Of a stretch of 64,000 nucleotides of DNA, positions 24,785-37,869 are shown piece after piece. The stretch is taken from assembly GCA_008692225.1 (NCBI GenBank), contig VICG01000003.1, positions 2,845,501 through 2,909,500 of the forward strand, written 5' to 3'. A program made the position numbers and the translations under genes. The notes below the pieces were generated by a model. The model was not told where the DNA came from and ran no database searches. It was given only the letters and a program-made list of their open reading frames with translations. The stretch is from Monilinia fructicola (taxonomy: Eukaryota > Ascomycota > Leotiomycetes > Helotiales > Sclerotiniaceae). Each line of letters begins with the position of its first letter. Within the stretch, counting starts at the first letter, position 1.

Positions 24785-25540
24785 GCTGGACAACGCGGGG
24801 TACCTGATGACATGAAGAGAGAGCAACGCAGCCACTATCAATCAAAATCTGAATAAAATGTAATGTCGCCGATGTATGATAAAGATGGCGACCAGAGAAA
24901 ATCAATCAGACAACATTCTAGATAGAGTAGAAGGAGATGGAGTTTGAAGATAGGCATGGAAAAGTATGGAAGTGAAGGACTCATGAAGTGACAGAGAAGA
25001 GATTAGTAGCCGTCAAATCAGCAAGTACTCATAGCAGAAATAAAGTATATATAATCATCACATTGAATGGTGGTTATCATTGATGAGTGTTGTGAGAATA
25101 CTGGCAGCCTTTTGCTGTTCATCTCTTATGGAATGGAATGGAAAAGGAGGTTTGAGATGAAAGCACAACAAATGAATGAATGAATTGGCTTGTGAATAAT
25201 AGATTGGATATAACCTTACCTAGGTAGTTATTATCGTGTTGAGGAGAGATGATGTTATACTGAGAAGTGAGGTGCCGACTGAAAGATTCTGCCATTCAAT
25301 ATCCATATCCATACTAGTATACTTCGTACATTCATCCACGTAAGTACAGTATTAGTACTGCACCTAGGTACTTACATATATACATATATATATACACCGC
25401 CTTCCAAGGTTGTCCACGCTCCTTCCATGATAACGTTGGAATGATGAACTGCCCAGGTGCCTCCAGTTGCTACTAGTAAGATTACCTACGATCAATATAC
25501 CCTACAGAACCAAGATTCCTACAAAAAGTCAATAAATCAA
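24785..25540. other. Gene-free flank upstream of the 692-residue protein gene
   Basis: Likely promoter and 5' leader of the minus-strand gene ending at 24784, with a TATA-type dinucleotide tract at about 25372-25396. Nothing else recognised. Confidence 0.5.
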
Positions 25541-27060
25541 CGTTTTTTCAAAAATATTATGTTTTATAAATATATGAGTATATATAAATAATCTCAATTA
25601 TATTAATCTAATTATAAATAATTAGAATTCTACTAGTTTATTTAAAAGAAGCTTAAAATCTATTGATTTATTTATAAATAATTTAAAATCTGTTAGTTAG
25701 CTTAAAATAGATTAATTTCATTAAATAGCTTTAATATTCAATATACTAATTCTTAAATACCTTTAGTTTTTATTCTTTTATTCTATTTATTCTATTTATT
25801 CTATTTATTCTATTTATTCTATTTATTCTATTTATTTAACTTTTAATTATTTTTCTATTTAATTCAAGATTTAGATTTTATAGAAAAGCTTTATAGTTTT
25901 TATATATTTCTTAATATATTTTAAATTATATATAAAATATACTTAGTTGTTTTTATAATTATAATACTAAACCTTAGAATTTATTATTTATTATTTATTA
26001 TTTATTATTTATTATTTATTATTTATTATTTATTATTTATTATTTTATTTATTATTTATTATTTATTATTTATTATTTTTATTATTAATTTCGAAATAAA
26101 ATAGGCCTATATAAAAATAGGCCTATATAAAATAGCTGGAATGGAATGGCCGGAATGGAATGGGCCGAAATGGTTTACCACCTTCGAAATGGCCGGAATA
26201 ATTAAGCTCCGAGGATAGAACGAAATATTAATAATAAAAAGTTAAGGCCTTTTTTATTTTTTTAATATTCGATTAATTAAAAATCTTACTATTTACTTAT
26301 AATTAATTATAAGAGACCTTAAAGTTTATATTTTTGTATTTTAAACCTTTTTTAATATAGGTATAATAATTATATAATATTATATTTTGATAAGTTTAAA
26401 TTCTTTAAATCTATAATCTTTTATTATTCTTTATAATAAAATCGTAAAAATTTAAGATTTCTAGAATCTATTAATTAATATATATAAAATCACTTTTTGA
26501 GATTATAATTAATTATATTTATTATTTAAGAAATTTTTTAATACGTTAAAGTGATAGTTTTTAATATAAAATGCTAGTTAAATAGAGGGGGGAGTAAGTA
26601 ATAAGAAGTAGAGTAGACGAACTTATTAATTAATCTAGTTTTTTTTAAAAAATGAATCATTTAATTTAAAAATAAATTAAGTATTTTAATATTTATATTC
26701 ATTTATTTTATTCTTTAAATACTTTTAAAATATTCTAAGAATTCTATATATATTAATTTTTAATTTAATTTAATTTAAAATATAAGTAATATACATTTAT
26801 ATAAATTAATTATTAACAAATTAAAATTTTTTAAAATCAGATGCTAAACGTTTTTAAAACATTTTTCTAAACATTTTCTAAAATGCTTAGAATTGAATTT
26901 TAAAAATCTAATTATAATTTACTAATAATAAATTTTTATATAGTTTTTATAAGATATTTATTTTTAATTATTTATAAATATATCAAATATTTATTTTTAT
27001 AAATAAAACTTATCTTCTTATATAATTTTTATAAATTTTATACAAATTCACGATTTATAC
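25541..27060. repeat. AT-rich island with decayed composite repeat C
   Basis: A sharp switch to A/T-rich sequence. Inside are TTCTATTTA units (25770-25835), a TTATTTA array (25979-26086), the 'cgaaataaaataggcc' word, a short GGAAT-type array (26130-26205) and the core from 'cggaataattaagctccga' to about 26415. The order equals copies A and B, but the core shows many more C-to-T and G-to-A changes, and the inverted-repeat and TAA modules are gone. Confidence 0.75.
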
Positions 27061-27391
27061 TTTATGAATCCATTTAATGTTTTTCCGAGTCCATGCAATC
27101 TCAGATGGACATCCATTTATCTATCTAACCTGTCGACATCATAGCTTGAACCATCTATTTCTAACCCATTTCTGACCCATTTCTGAAAGTTGGTCTAATT
27201 TTTCTGAATTCTCACCACCTGCGCAGTGACCAATTCCATTCTACCACCGCCACCCACCATTCAATTCAATTCAATTCTTTGATCGGAGCCAGCTCACTGT
27301 GCCCCTCCCCCAAAAAAGTGCACGTCTTCCAGAAACCCATTCACCCCGCCAGATCAACCCAACTCAACACACCCAAACAACTTTTATCATC

Positions 27392-27586
27392 ATGGCTTTG
27401 AGCAATTTTGGAACAATCGTTTTGGAAATTCTAGTCTTTATAACGACTCTTGTGAACTTTACTTTCACTCTCACATCCTTCGGTCCTCTCGTTCTCATGC
27501 TTCTGTACGCAGCCCTCAGAATGGTCGCAACGGCGCCAGAGGAAGGAATATTTCAAAAAATCCCAACTACGTCACCTCTACCATGA
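27392..27586 (+). CDS. Small hydrophobic protein, 64 residues
   Basis: The ATG stands in a good fungal context (catcATGG) after a C/A-rich leader. The product has two hydrophobic stretches, IVLEILVFITTLVNFTFTL and FGPLVLMLLYAALRM, then a short polar tail. No family recognised. Supporting points are the leader, the start context and the membrane-like pattern. Against it are its shortness and a position beside an AT island. It may be the first exon of a longer gene running into 27600-27770. Confidence 0.4.
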   Translation: MALSNFGTIVLEILVFITTLVNFTFTLTSFGPLVLMLLYAALRMVATAPEEGIFQKIPTTSPLP

Positions 27587-28302
27587 TGGATGAACATGAT
27601 CCCTGGAATGATTGGGCATGGATTACAAATATCATATCTCTCAGACGATTCATCTGCGAATGGAAGGATCGTAGCGATGGATGGCAAAGGTCTGGTCTAG
27701 GCATGAGCCATGGGGAGGTCAATGAACATGGGAATGGAAACAAAAAATACCGACTACCTTACAAATAGCGACTCTGCGGCATCAAATATCCCAATTACGA
27801 ATAACAATCATGAAGTGGTTGGAGGAGTGGACCAAGAGCATGAAATACAAAAGACAGCAATCAACTGAGTTGACAAAGTCGGTATTCGAGACTGAATTGG
27901 GTGCATGACATGAGCGAGGCTTATATTGACAATTGCAGCGGGAGGAATGGCATACTCAGCCTATTCCAGTATGTTATATCGTTTCAATTGCTCCGAGATC
28001 ATCTCTTGCATGTTTTAGTATCATAGCGGTCGAACTAGCATCTGGAAGTTGTAGGGAAATTTGTATTCTTCCTTGAACTAGTTAGTATCTTTATAATGAT
28101 TTGTATATGAATATTCCTTCTTTTTCAAATGATACCCTGGAAATCTCTCTAAATCTTTCTTTAGGCAACCCGAACCTCTTTATATGCAGTCTTACCATAC
28201 TTGAACAAACACTCGCTCCCGCTAAGTACTTGGGCTAGATGTGTGTGGAATTCAAGAGGATCCGTTCATTCTGTACATGATGGGAAATGTTATTACATTA
28301 TA

Positions 28303-29499
28303 ATGCCATCAACCAAGCGACCGTTGGCTCAAGCCAATGCAAATGTAATTCTACCAATGCAAAAAGAAAAACAAGGAGAAAAGTGAGCCATTTAACAATG
28401 ATTATGAATCCAAAACTAAAGGGGAATTGATGGAGATCTTGAAGGAAAGGGCGATGTCGAGCAGTGGGACAAAGGAGATGTTGATTCGGAGGTTGAGGGT
28501 TAGTGAGGGGTATGCTGCGCCTGACAATGTAGGGGAGACGGGACGGAGGAAATCAGCAAGGATAGAGGCAGCTGGTCGTAATGCAAAATCTTTGGAAGAT
28601 AGGGAACGCCGTTTGGAGACTGCGGGGGTGGTTAAGAATGTGGATGATCAGACGAATTCAGTGAGGAGGCTACAGCTTCAGAATGGATGTGATAAGACTA
28701 GAGAGGATCGAGTCGCACGGGTGGCTGAAGAAGCTACTGACGCTGAGAAAAATGATAAAGGGATACGGAACTATATGTCTACTTGGATGCTTGGAAATGG
28801 ATGATGGACGGGAAAGAGCAAGCTCTAGAAGCATTGAGCAATCCAGGTATAGATTATGAGACTTTGGCCTCCCTCGCTCTTAACGAGCTTGCACGTGCTC
28901 GGGGTTTGTCGGAAAAGGGTGACAGGGAAGCTGTGATCAAGCGACTTCGAGCTGATGATCAGAAACCGAATTCAAAGAGCAAGGATAAGGCCTTTATGCG
29001 TGATGCTATGAAGAAATTGAAGGCCTCGCTGAAAACACATCGAGAGACGTATGATAAAGCGAAAAAGGATTTGGAGAAAAACATAGGACATCCCATTTTG
29101 GATATTACAACCGCGCTGGGACGACACAAAGTCGTATATAAACGTGATCACGAAATCACAAAGAGTTATCAGCCTGTTCACAAGTCAGGACCTCTTTGTG
29201 ATTATGATTGGAAAGGCTCGCAATGGGCTCACAAGAGCGAGAGAGAATTGAGAGAGATGTGTAGGAGGCAGGGCATGAAAGCATGGGACAGTAAGGCTGC
29301 TTCTATCAAATGGCTTGAGACAGGATCGGTAGAATACGAGGATTTGTCTGCCGGGAGTCTATCAATAATGTGTATGGAACGTGAGATCAAAGTCAATTCT
29401 CACGAATTGAGGCTTGATTTGGCGAGAAAACTTCGGGAGGATGATGAGCTGGAAATTGCGCATCGGGTTTTGGGGATTACGGCTCTGAAGAACTTGTGA
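28303..29499 (+). CDS. SAP-domain protein gene with unresolved frame changes
   Basis: Three open segments in different frames belong together. 28303-28344 encodes MPSTKRPLAQANAN. About 28376-28804 encodes a SAP motif (DYESKTKGELMEILKERA, then GTKEMLIRRLRV). About 28783-29499 encodes a second SAP-like unit (NELARARGLSEKGDREAVIK) and a third helix-hairpin unit near the end (AHKSERELREMCRRQG). SAP motifs bind AT-rich DNA, so a chromatin role is likely. The first junction could be a 31-bp intron (28345-28375), short even for fungi. The second has no convincing splice pair. Either two unusual introns or two frameshifts are present, so the gene may be a recent pseudogene. Confidence 0.5.
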
Positions 29500-30034
29500 G
29501 ATACAGTCGAGGCAAATGAGCCGAAACGTAATCTTTTTACTAGGCTGCGATGGGCGGATAAAAGTACGGGGCGAGTCTAGGATAAGTAAAATGGGAAGAT
29601 GTGATCTCGGATGAGATATTCCAATGACTTAATGTTGAAATGATCGTGTAGTCCAGCACGCGGTCAGTGAGAACTGACTTCCTTTCCTGGGTTCTCTGAA
29701 CAGAATTCGGGAGATCGAGAAAGCTGAAAGTCAATTGAAAGCGCTTCTTAGATGGGTACGAAGATACAGAATACAATACATGGTAACGGTTTTTGAATCG
29801 GGAACTGTGGACAATATATGGCATGGAATGTTCATCATTTGTCATAGACTCGAAGAAAGCAGAAAGCGGATGCTCATACAAAAATCGAAGGTGTAAATAA
29901 ATTAAAATCAACCTCTCAATTACTGGGTCTAGCTATGTACAGCCCTCGATCATATACAACAACTTCCGTACTATCTCTCTCCAATTACATAGGCAGGATA
30001 TTTTACCTGGGGTCGTCAAGCTATTAACATAAAT
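29500..30034. other. Gene-free spacer
   Basis: Lies between convergent genes (SAP-domain gene on plus, GMC oxidoreductase on minus). Probably holds both 3' ends. No gene, RNA or repeat recognised. Confidence 0.5.
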
Positions 30035-32222
30035 TTAAGAAAGGATCAGATCAGCAATCTTCTCCGCAAAAGCATCTGGAAAGTATTAGCAAAGAACCGC
30101 CTGGATCGAAGAATTTACTTACAAACAGTACTCTGAGGGTGCCCAGGAGGTAAGAATGGAAAGGCCGAAGCATCCACCACTCTCAAATTCTTCACCCCAA
30201 TGACTCTCGCTTTAGAATCCACCACTGCATTGGGATCGCTCGCGTTCCCCATGGCATTCGTGGCCGCGGTATGATACACGGCCAGCGCACTCTGCCTGAT
30301 GCCCTCCAGGATCTGCGCATCGGTCGTAACATTTTCCCCCGGGAATGACTCCCCGCCAACCAAAACGGGCGCGATCGCCCGAGTAGCATAGATAGCCCTC
30401 ACGCGCTTGAACGCCGCGATCGCGACTTCCTGATCGCGAGGGTCCAGCAGGTAGTTCGGGCTCACGATGGGATTGTCCGCAGTGTCGTTACTCGCAATCG
30501 TCACGTTCCCCCGGCTAAACGGGGCGGCCAAGGCCGCGGATGCCGAGCCGTATAATTTCCCGTCCCGCGGCGCGCCCGTGAGGAAGTCCCGCTGCAGGCC
30601 GGACCACCCGTCTAAGAAGAGGAACTCGATCTCGGGCCAGTCGGAGGGGAAGCTCGCCAGGCCGTCCTGGGTACTCTGGCTGAAGTTGCGGCGGAGGCTT
30701 GCGGGGAGTTTTTCCCAGCCGAGGATGTCGGCGCCGGTGCTGGTTGACATGCCGGTTCGGTTGGTGAGGTAGAGGAGGGCTTGCTCTTGGGCGAAGGCGG
30801 GGGTCGATAGGCGGCTGTGGGTTAGGATGTCGACGGCGCGGGAGACGCCGAAGAGGCAGTGGTCCTATGAGGGGTGAATATTTTTCTCTCTCTCTCTCTA
30901 GCTTTCTTCTCTGTTTGTGTGAGGGGGGTTAGCACTTACCCACATGTTCTGGCCGACTCCTGGTCGGTTGGAAATCATGGAAATGTTGTGCTCGGCGAGG
31001 GTTTCGGGGTTTCCGATACCAGAAACGAGAAGTAGTTGTGGGGAGCGGAACTATCATGAATGAGTCAGTACTGAGGCCGCCGGCTCTTCGTTTGAGGAAC
31101 CTACCGCGCCGGCAGAGAGGACGACTTCTCTGTTCGCAGATATGGTATACTCGACGCCGCCACTATTGACCAAAACCCCCGTCGCGGTATTATTCGCATC
31201 AAACAAGATCTTCTTCGCCAGAGTCGATTTATAGATATTGAGATTCGTCGTCCGGCTGAGCGCCTGTCTCCCAAACGAAGTCTCCGAGGAACTCCGCGTC
31301 TGCGTATCTCTGTCGAGCGAGTACTGAACATATTGATAGCCCAGGAGACTTCCACTGTTGAAATCGGGGGCTTCGCGGAGCCCCAGCTCGGCTAGGGCCT
31401 TCACATACCATGATGCGAGGCCGTTGACCCAGTTGGGATAGGTGACTTTGACTGGTCCGCCGGTGGGGCAGAAAGCACTTTCGTTATACTTGGGGGTTGA
31501 GTTGGCTAATCTGATGTCGTTGTTCGGACCGGTGAAGTTGATGCTGCGCTGGAAATATGGGAGTAGGTTTTCGAATGTGTAACTTTGATCTCCGACGTGG
31601 TCCGCCCATTTTTGGTAGGACCCTCTGGTGGATCTGCTTACAGTATTAGCTAATGAAATGCTGAATGTGATTCCATAGCTCATAAGACGACTTGGGTATC
31701 TCGTCAAGTTACCGGAGTTCAGACTGACCTATGATAAAGCATGTAGTTTCTGGAGCTTCCACCTCCCAATGTCTTGCCTTGTGTGTACAAGATAGTCCTA
31801 TTTCCCAAGTTCTGTCTCTAGCATTAGTGCAAGTTCTCTTTGGAAAGGCAACTAAACCTGCGCTTTACCGGCTGCGGTTCCGTGTATATCTCCCAGTCAA
31901 TCAAAGGGTTCCTCTCCCCGGGCGCAGACCCAACATAATACGCCGCATTTCCCGGTATCGAAGTCAAGTTCCCATTATCAGTCTCGGGAAAACCACCCGC
32001 CTCAATAACAGCAACGCTAAACTTTCCAGACTCGGCTATCCGCGTCGCGAGTGTCAGGCCGGCCGTCCCACCACCAATCACGACATAGTCAAATGCGGCA
32101 TCGAGACCAATGACGCCAAAGTGTGAGCCGAGAAGATTTTGACCTGTTATATCTTCAAAGTACGTCGCGGTTGCTGTGCCTGCCAAGAACAAAGGTATGA
32201 GTGGAAGCATACTCGAAAGCAT
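30035..32222 (-). CDS. Secreted GMC (FAD-dependent) oxidoreductase
   Basis: Six exons on the minus strand: 31858-32222, 31729-31797, 31105-31633, 30940-31050, 30123-30864, 30035-30075. All junctions keep frame and give 618 residues. A signal peptide opens the protein ([19 protein letters not shown]). The FAD dinucleotide-binding motif is [15 protein letters not shown] near residue 45. The first GMC signature is [17 protein letters not shown], built across two introns. The C-terminal catalytic region has [11 protein letters not shown] and [10 protein letters not shown], with the two expected histidines. GMC enzymes oxidise alcohols, aldehydes or sugars with FAD and often act outside the cell or in specialised metabolism. 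It points the same way as the second GMC gene and the P450, so the three may be co-regulated. Substrate cannot be told. Confidence 0.9.
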
Positions 32223-32773
32223 GGTGCTGAACTCCCTGTGGCGATCACCCGTAATCGTTACGGCAACTTAGAGTGAGGTGACGAGAAAGATGGGAAAGAA
32301 TGAAGTGACAGTGATCATGCTAGTGGGATACCCCCTCGAACTGTTCCAGAAGGAACGTATTTATAAGGAAGCGCACTGGAAAAGCTAAGCGTGAAGCGTT
32401 CGTGTTTATGAGGTAGTAAGCAAACAGGCTCATGGCACTGTGTACCTTGCATTGCATGGGTTGGTAGTGCGTGCAATTTGTCTGAAGAGGAAATATTGTG
32501 GATGCTGATTACGATGAACTCACGAGTAGACCATGTGGCATGTGCAACCTAAATTACTGGGATGGCAGGGCTTATGATAATTTTTACTAGGGATATGCTC
32601 GAGAATGGTGATCCTTCCGTAAAACCAGCTAGATCCAACCGGATGTTGAAAGTGGCCAAAAGATAGCACTTTATTCTCCTTAGGGATGGCTACACCTCGT
32701 CTTTGCGACAAGTTTCACTGTGTGTCATACGGACATTTTGATCATCTGTTTATCTACTATTTCCATTTATTGT

Positions 32774-34548
32774 TCACTTCTCATCAAGTTGGACGCTGTG
32801 GGCGGATGAAATGATATCCGCAGCTCTCTCTCCCAGCGCATAAATAAGAGCTTGATAATGAGCAGCAATTGGCACTGGAATCACACTTGCATCTACAATC
32901 CTCAGTCCGCGAATCCCAAGAACCTTGAGATCATTGTCGACGACCTTGCCCATGCTCGCCGTTCCTGCGGCGTGATACACCGTGCTAGTTCGGGTTAGCG
33001 GATACGAATATTGCAGCACTCGGCGCGACTGCTTACCTTCCATGTAATCTCACGTGTGCATCGATCTCGGCGTCCGAAGAGTGTGGCGTGAGAGGGACAA
33101 GCCCCTCGGATACGACTTCGTGCTCGACAATTTCGCGTCCGGCGTCAGTGCTGAGCGCTTCGGCCATCTTCCTCAAGCCGGTTCGCAAGACGTAGCGATC
33201 GGCTTCTGTGGCGTAGTAGTTGGGATCGATGAGCGGAGCATCGTTGGGGTCTGCAGATGCCAATTTCACTGAGCCGCGCGACGTGGGGAGGAGTCCCACG
33301 ACGCTGGTCGTAACGTGGGTGCCATCCAATGGGATTGTCGGATTCGCGGGGCTCCTGGCGACGTAGACCATGAAAGATTCCGTGTGCGCTCGATCCGATG
33401 CGATCAAGAGGTTGGAATCCTCACTCGCGCCCGAATCCCGCTCCAGAGCCTCTTTCAGCCCCGTTCGAGGAACCGTCTGCGTCACGATCCAGTCCATCGG
33501 GAGACCGGTGAAGAATTTGGGATCGCGGAATCCCGGGGAGCCGATGGCTAGGTTGCGCTCGGGGTGTCGCAACTTCCACCATTGCGACACGCTCATGTGA
33601 TCATGGAAGTTCTCGCCGACGTCGGGAAGGTCGACGACTTGGGATATTCCTTTGAGGTCTTCCTTGGCCCCGATGCCGGAAAGTAGCAAGACTTGAGGGG
33701 TGCGGTAGGCGCCGGCAGCAAGAATGACTTCCTTCTGAGCTCTTATGATGTCGCCGTTAGCTAGCTCGACACCGGTTGCAACTTTCTCTCCGCTTTCATT
33801 CTCTTCGATGACGACTCGCTTTACCAATGTGTTCAGCAAAACGTCGATACCTTTTAGTGGATAGATGGTGCTGGCTACCTGACGGATGCCATCACGCCGA
33901 TTTTCAACGAGCTCGCCAATTCCTTGTGGCGAGCCACTATTGGCATCGGCAATGTGTCGTACGCCGGCTGCAATCCACGCATTCTTCACTGGGTCCCGCA
34001 GTGGATATTGACGACCCGACGAGGTCACCGACTGGGTGTAGCTAGGACCCTCCGAACCATGCTCCTCGCTTGGAACATGGTAGTGCTCGACCTTGCGGAA
34101 GTATGGCAGGAACCCTTGGTAACTCCATTTCGGGTCTCCCACCACTTCCGCCCAGCCATCGTAATCACTCTTTTCGCCTCGAATCCATCCACCTTTTCAA
34201 AGACATCAGCACATGCGTTGATGAGAATATCTCTGCGCGATCAGGAGTCGGGTAAGACATACATGCATTGATGACCGAGCCACCACCCAGCGCCTTTCCG
34301 GCTCCAGCATAACACTCCCGGCCGTTGAGGTGGCGTTGTGGAGTCGTCTTGTAGTCCCAGTCTAGCTCCGAGTGCAGGAGCAGCTGCGCTGTCATAGCTC
34401 CAGGCACGTTTGGATGCTTGGAGGCATCGGGTCCGGCCTCGATGAGCAGAATGCGGAGGGATGGGTCTCGTTCGTGCAATCGCGAAGCAACGACACTCCC
34501 CGAAATCCCACCTCCCACAATGATATAATCTGGTCTCGATTGCGCCAT
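32774..34548 (-). CDS. GMC oxidoreductase (choline dehydrogenase-like), non-secreted
   Basis: Three exons: 34263-34548, 33037-34192, 32774-32984. Introns of 70 and 52 bp (donors gtatgt and gtaagc) restore one frame of 551 codons (550 residues). The N-terminus starts directly with MAQSRPDYIIVGGGISG, so there is no signal peptide. Further motifs are GKALGGGSVINACGWIRG, the substrate-loop ILAAGAYRTPQVLLLSGIG, and the C-terminal VYHAAGTASMG with its catalytic histidine. The second active-site position reads PIAAHYQALIY, keeping His. The family uses FAD to oxidise alcohol groups. It lies 550 bp upstream of the secreted GMC gene on the same strand. The two are clearly different in sequence and exon plan, so this is not a fresh tandem duplication. 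A role in tailoring a metabolite is inferred from neighbours. Confidence 0.9.
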
Positions 34549-35946
34549 GCTGATGAACAAATCTACCTTGCGATCTGGTGAGATGTGTTGAAAATCGGCA
34601 TCGACCCAAAGTTTCTTATATTGCCCAAGCTTTCCAGAGGCAGGTGGTGTGCTCGTATCACGAACGAGATGGTGGCCGTTTACGCCGCGCACAAACTTCT
34701 GATCTATCTTCAATCTCGACGTGGTGTGAGCCGGATGGTTCGATTCGATCCAACACCAGTGAGACCTGCGTTATTCCTGCGAGCCAGAGATTAGAAATTG
34801 CTGAAAAGAGTCATGTACATGCATGAAGTAACTAGACAGGCATGACCGTTTGGCCAGGGCTTAGTCCCCGGCCTCAAGGTTACTGTAAATGAACTTCCAT
34901 TTCCGGGGCCACCACCCGCTCAGCCCCACCCCTGGCTTACCACGCCTCTTGAGCGCATTGATTGCATGATCTACTGTACTAGTTCGTTCTTCGCTTGCCG
35001 GGCGTCGGCCCTGCACCGTAAGCAAGTAGACAAGTAAGCTTTTCCCGAACAAATCGTTCCCGCACCTCTGCCTCTCAAAAAACGGCTGCAATACCCAAGC
35101 ACCCTTAATCTCGAGGTGGAACAGATGCGCGTCGCTGCATGGCCGTACCAAGTAGCCGGGTTTGTGTGCCCTGAGGTTGACGACGGAAATATTGGCCGCG
35201 TTCCTATTGGTGGACAAACTTCGTCTCTTTTAGGTCTAGCATCGCGTAAGCGAGAGCACCGCTAATGCAGCGGGGCGCACGAGGGTGGGGATCATTCCTA
35301 CTCTATTCTAAGTACTCTGTACTGCACGTAACGCAGCGAGATCCACAAACGACCAGTTATACTGTAATGAGTCAGGGGAATATCCTTTCCCTACAATACA
35401 GCCTAAAACGAAAGGAGATCTGCAGCTTGGTTCTCACAGGGTGCGGAAATATTCCCTAATCTATTTTCGTTGGTTCAATAGTCAGATGGATTATCGGCAC
35501 ATTTGTTTCTCATTCTGCAGGGTATGGGATCCCCCGGCGGAATATTACAGTACTTGATTTCTCACGTTATTGTCACGGTGTCCACGCATGTACAGTACTG
35601 TATGATTTCGTATTTGTCATTAAGATGAGCATCTCAACTAGCTACGAAGGGTGAAGCCCTTATATATAGGTGTGGAGGTCCTTGCGGCAGAGCCCTAGTG
35701 GCTCTTTCCTAGAATCTAAGACCACAGCCCTGCTGTCCTCCAATCAGACCATTAGGACCGTGACAGTGATTCAATATCTTCTGCTTGTACGAGCTCGCCA
35801 TAGGCATCAATGCGATGGAAAAAACCTTCCGACGAGCATTAAATTGTAGATAGGACAACGAGAAACGATGAGAAAAGAATGCGGGCTTTTCTTCTTCCAC
35901 AATCCAGGTCCGGCGTAGCGGGCATCCATCACGGAGGATGGGAACA
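34549..35946. other. Gene-free spacer between GMC and P450 genes
   Basis: Holds the promoter side of the second GMC gene. A 118-codon open frame on the minus strand (34861-35217) has no recognisable domain and no leader, and I do not call it. A TATA-like 'ttatatatagg' lies near 35660. Confidence 0.45.
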
Positions 35947-37869
35947 TCATTGTCTCTCCCGTACCACCCTCACCCGCACCCCGGGACTTTGCGGATCCGG
36001 CTCGCCTATGAAACAGTCCCTTACAATTTCGATATCGCGATCGTGAGACGTTTCGTACAGCTGAAACTCGAAGCGGCGAACCAGCAAAGCCACGGTCAAG
36101 TACAGCTCCGCGTAAGCAAAACTAATGACACGGATGCTTGTCAGTATGGAGGATCATAGAGTGGCGAACGGGATCGAGGGCGATACTCACTTCATTCCTT
36201 GACACATGCGCGTCCCTTTGCCAAATGCCACGAAGTATTCATCCGACGTGATAGATGTGCCGTCACTCTCAATCCAACGTTCGGGCGGAAGTCGGAAGGC
36301 GAGGGGTAGATGGCAGGATCGTGCAAGACGCGATTCGGCGTCATGCTAACGGGGGTCTGTAGAAGACATGTAAGCATATCGACGAACTGCAACCATGATG
36401 ACCTCTACCTTTCTGGGGATGATCCATTCCTTGTACTGTAACTCGTCCGGACTCAGCAGGGGAAGGCGTGAAGTAATCATAGCAGAGATGCGCAAGGTTT
36501 CTTTGATCACGACAGTCTTTGCGCCTGTTAGTCCAGCTTTGAGAAAGGTGCCTTTGGCTTGACTTACAAGATAAGGAAGCTCTTGGAGAGTTTTGATGGA
36601 AGGCACATCACTGCTTTTTGGCATAACCGTAGTAATCTCCGCGAGCAGACGCTCTAATACGCGGGGATTCGTATGAATGTAGTAAATGACAAACGTCAAA
36701 GTTCTAGCCGTCGTCTCTCCCCCTGCCACAGCCACCACGAAAGCTTCATTCGCAAGACGACTGATGCTTTTTTCGTGTGGTGGAAGAGAGCTGTCTAGAA
36801 TAGCATCAAAGAGCGTATATGCAGACTTTTTCGCTTTTCAAGATCTCGCCTTTCTCAGACGGGCTGGACGTTTTTTGAACATGCGAACGTGCTTCTTCAT
36901 TAACGTGCTGCGAGCAACGACCCGGTCAATGGTGTTCAATCAAAGTTTCGGGAAACTCACCAAATGGTACCTCAACAATCTTCCTAGGATGGGCGCAAAG
37001 AAATCCACCACGGCAGATGGGAGTTTTTTGGCCACGGGAATTAGCCATGGAAATTGTTTGATCAGTGGTGCGAGCCCACTAACGGCATTAATGGTTTCAT
37101 GCCATAGTTCCGCAGCTTCCCGATTACTTTGCAATCTCGGAGGTTCCGCAAACACATATTGGCATACTGTATCTGTAGAGAAGGCCAAAAACGTCAATTT
37201 GAGCTCAATGATCTTCTTGCTAAGAAACGCGTCGTGCATGATCCCACATAGCTCCTCGACTCGTTCTTTCAACAACGGCTCAGCTCCGGTGATGGACTTT
37301 TGCGAGAAGAAATAGCTATTTGCCGCGCGTCTTTTTCGATGTACGTGATGATTGACCGTGCCGAAAGCTATTCAAATGTCAACTCCCATCTTGAAGAAAT
37401 AGCAGCGTCTTGTGAGTCCTACTTCCCTGCTCTGTCCCAGCCATGCTCGCCGCCGGAGGCCATTTGTCTCTCTGTGTCGGATTGCCAGCATACAAGACTT
37501 TGTAGAAATCGGGATCTTGGACATGCAGTTCATCGGGATTCACGCGCACAATCGGTCCTAAAAAACAGAGGAGCGTGTGAGTGAGAGTTTGAGAGAGCCT
37601 CTGCTCGACATCGAAAAGTGGCAGTAGATTCAAAAAAAGAAATATCTGTGAATACCATAGATATCATGCATGCGATCTATTTCCCACGCAAATTGGCCGC
37701 CGTATCCTTTGCAGATATCGAAGTAAAACTCATACCATTTCGTGGCTGCCGCAAACTTTGGGCCTGGAAATCGTGCGAGTGGGTGGAAGAAGAGACGATA
37801 GATTACAACCACGAAACTGTAAAAAATTCCACAGCACAGCAGCAGAGGAATGAGGGCTACAAGTTCCAT
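35947..37869 (-). pseudogene. Cytochrome P450 gene with +1 and -1 frame breaks
   Basis: Seven exons can be placed: 37656-37869, 37423-37557, 36961-37367, 36568-36907, 36409-36516, 36191-36356, 35947-36121. The product starts with a membrane anchor ([20 protein letters not shown]), the proline hinge [20 protein letters not shown], the I-helix AVAGGETTARTL, the ExxR motif KETLR, and the haem loop FGKGTRMCQG. Six introns splice cleanly. Exon 4 has one base too many (between EILKSEK and AYTLFDAIL, near 36810). Exon 6 lacks one (FRP/ERWIESDG, near 36277). Each break alone would truncate the enzyme before the haem loop. All key residues survive, so loss is recent or the two indels are assembly errors. 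As a working enzyme it would be an ER-bound monooxygenase, plausibly acting on the product of the nearby terpene synthase. Confidence 0.82.

Noticed and set aside
34861..35217. 118-codon minus-strand open frame between GMC and P450 genes
   Set aside because: No recognisable domain, leader or intron, and it lies in what should be promoter space of the second GMC gene.
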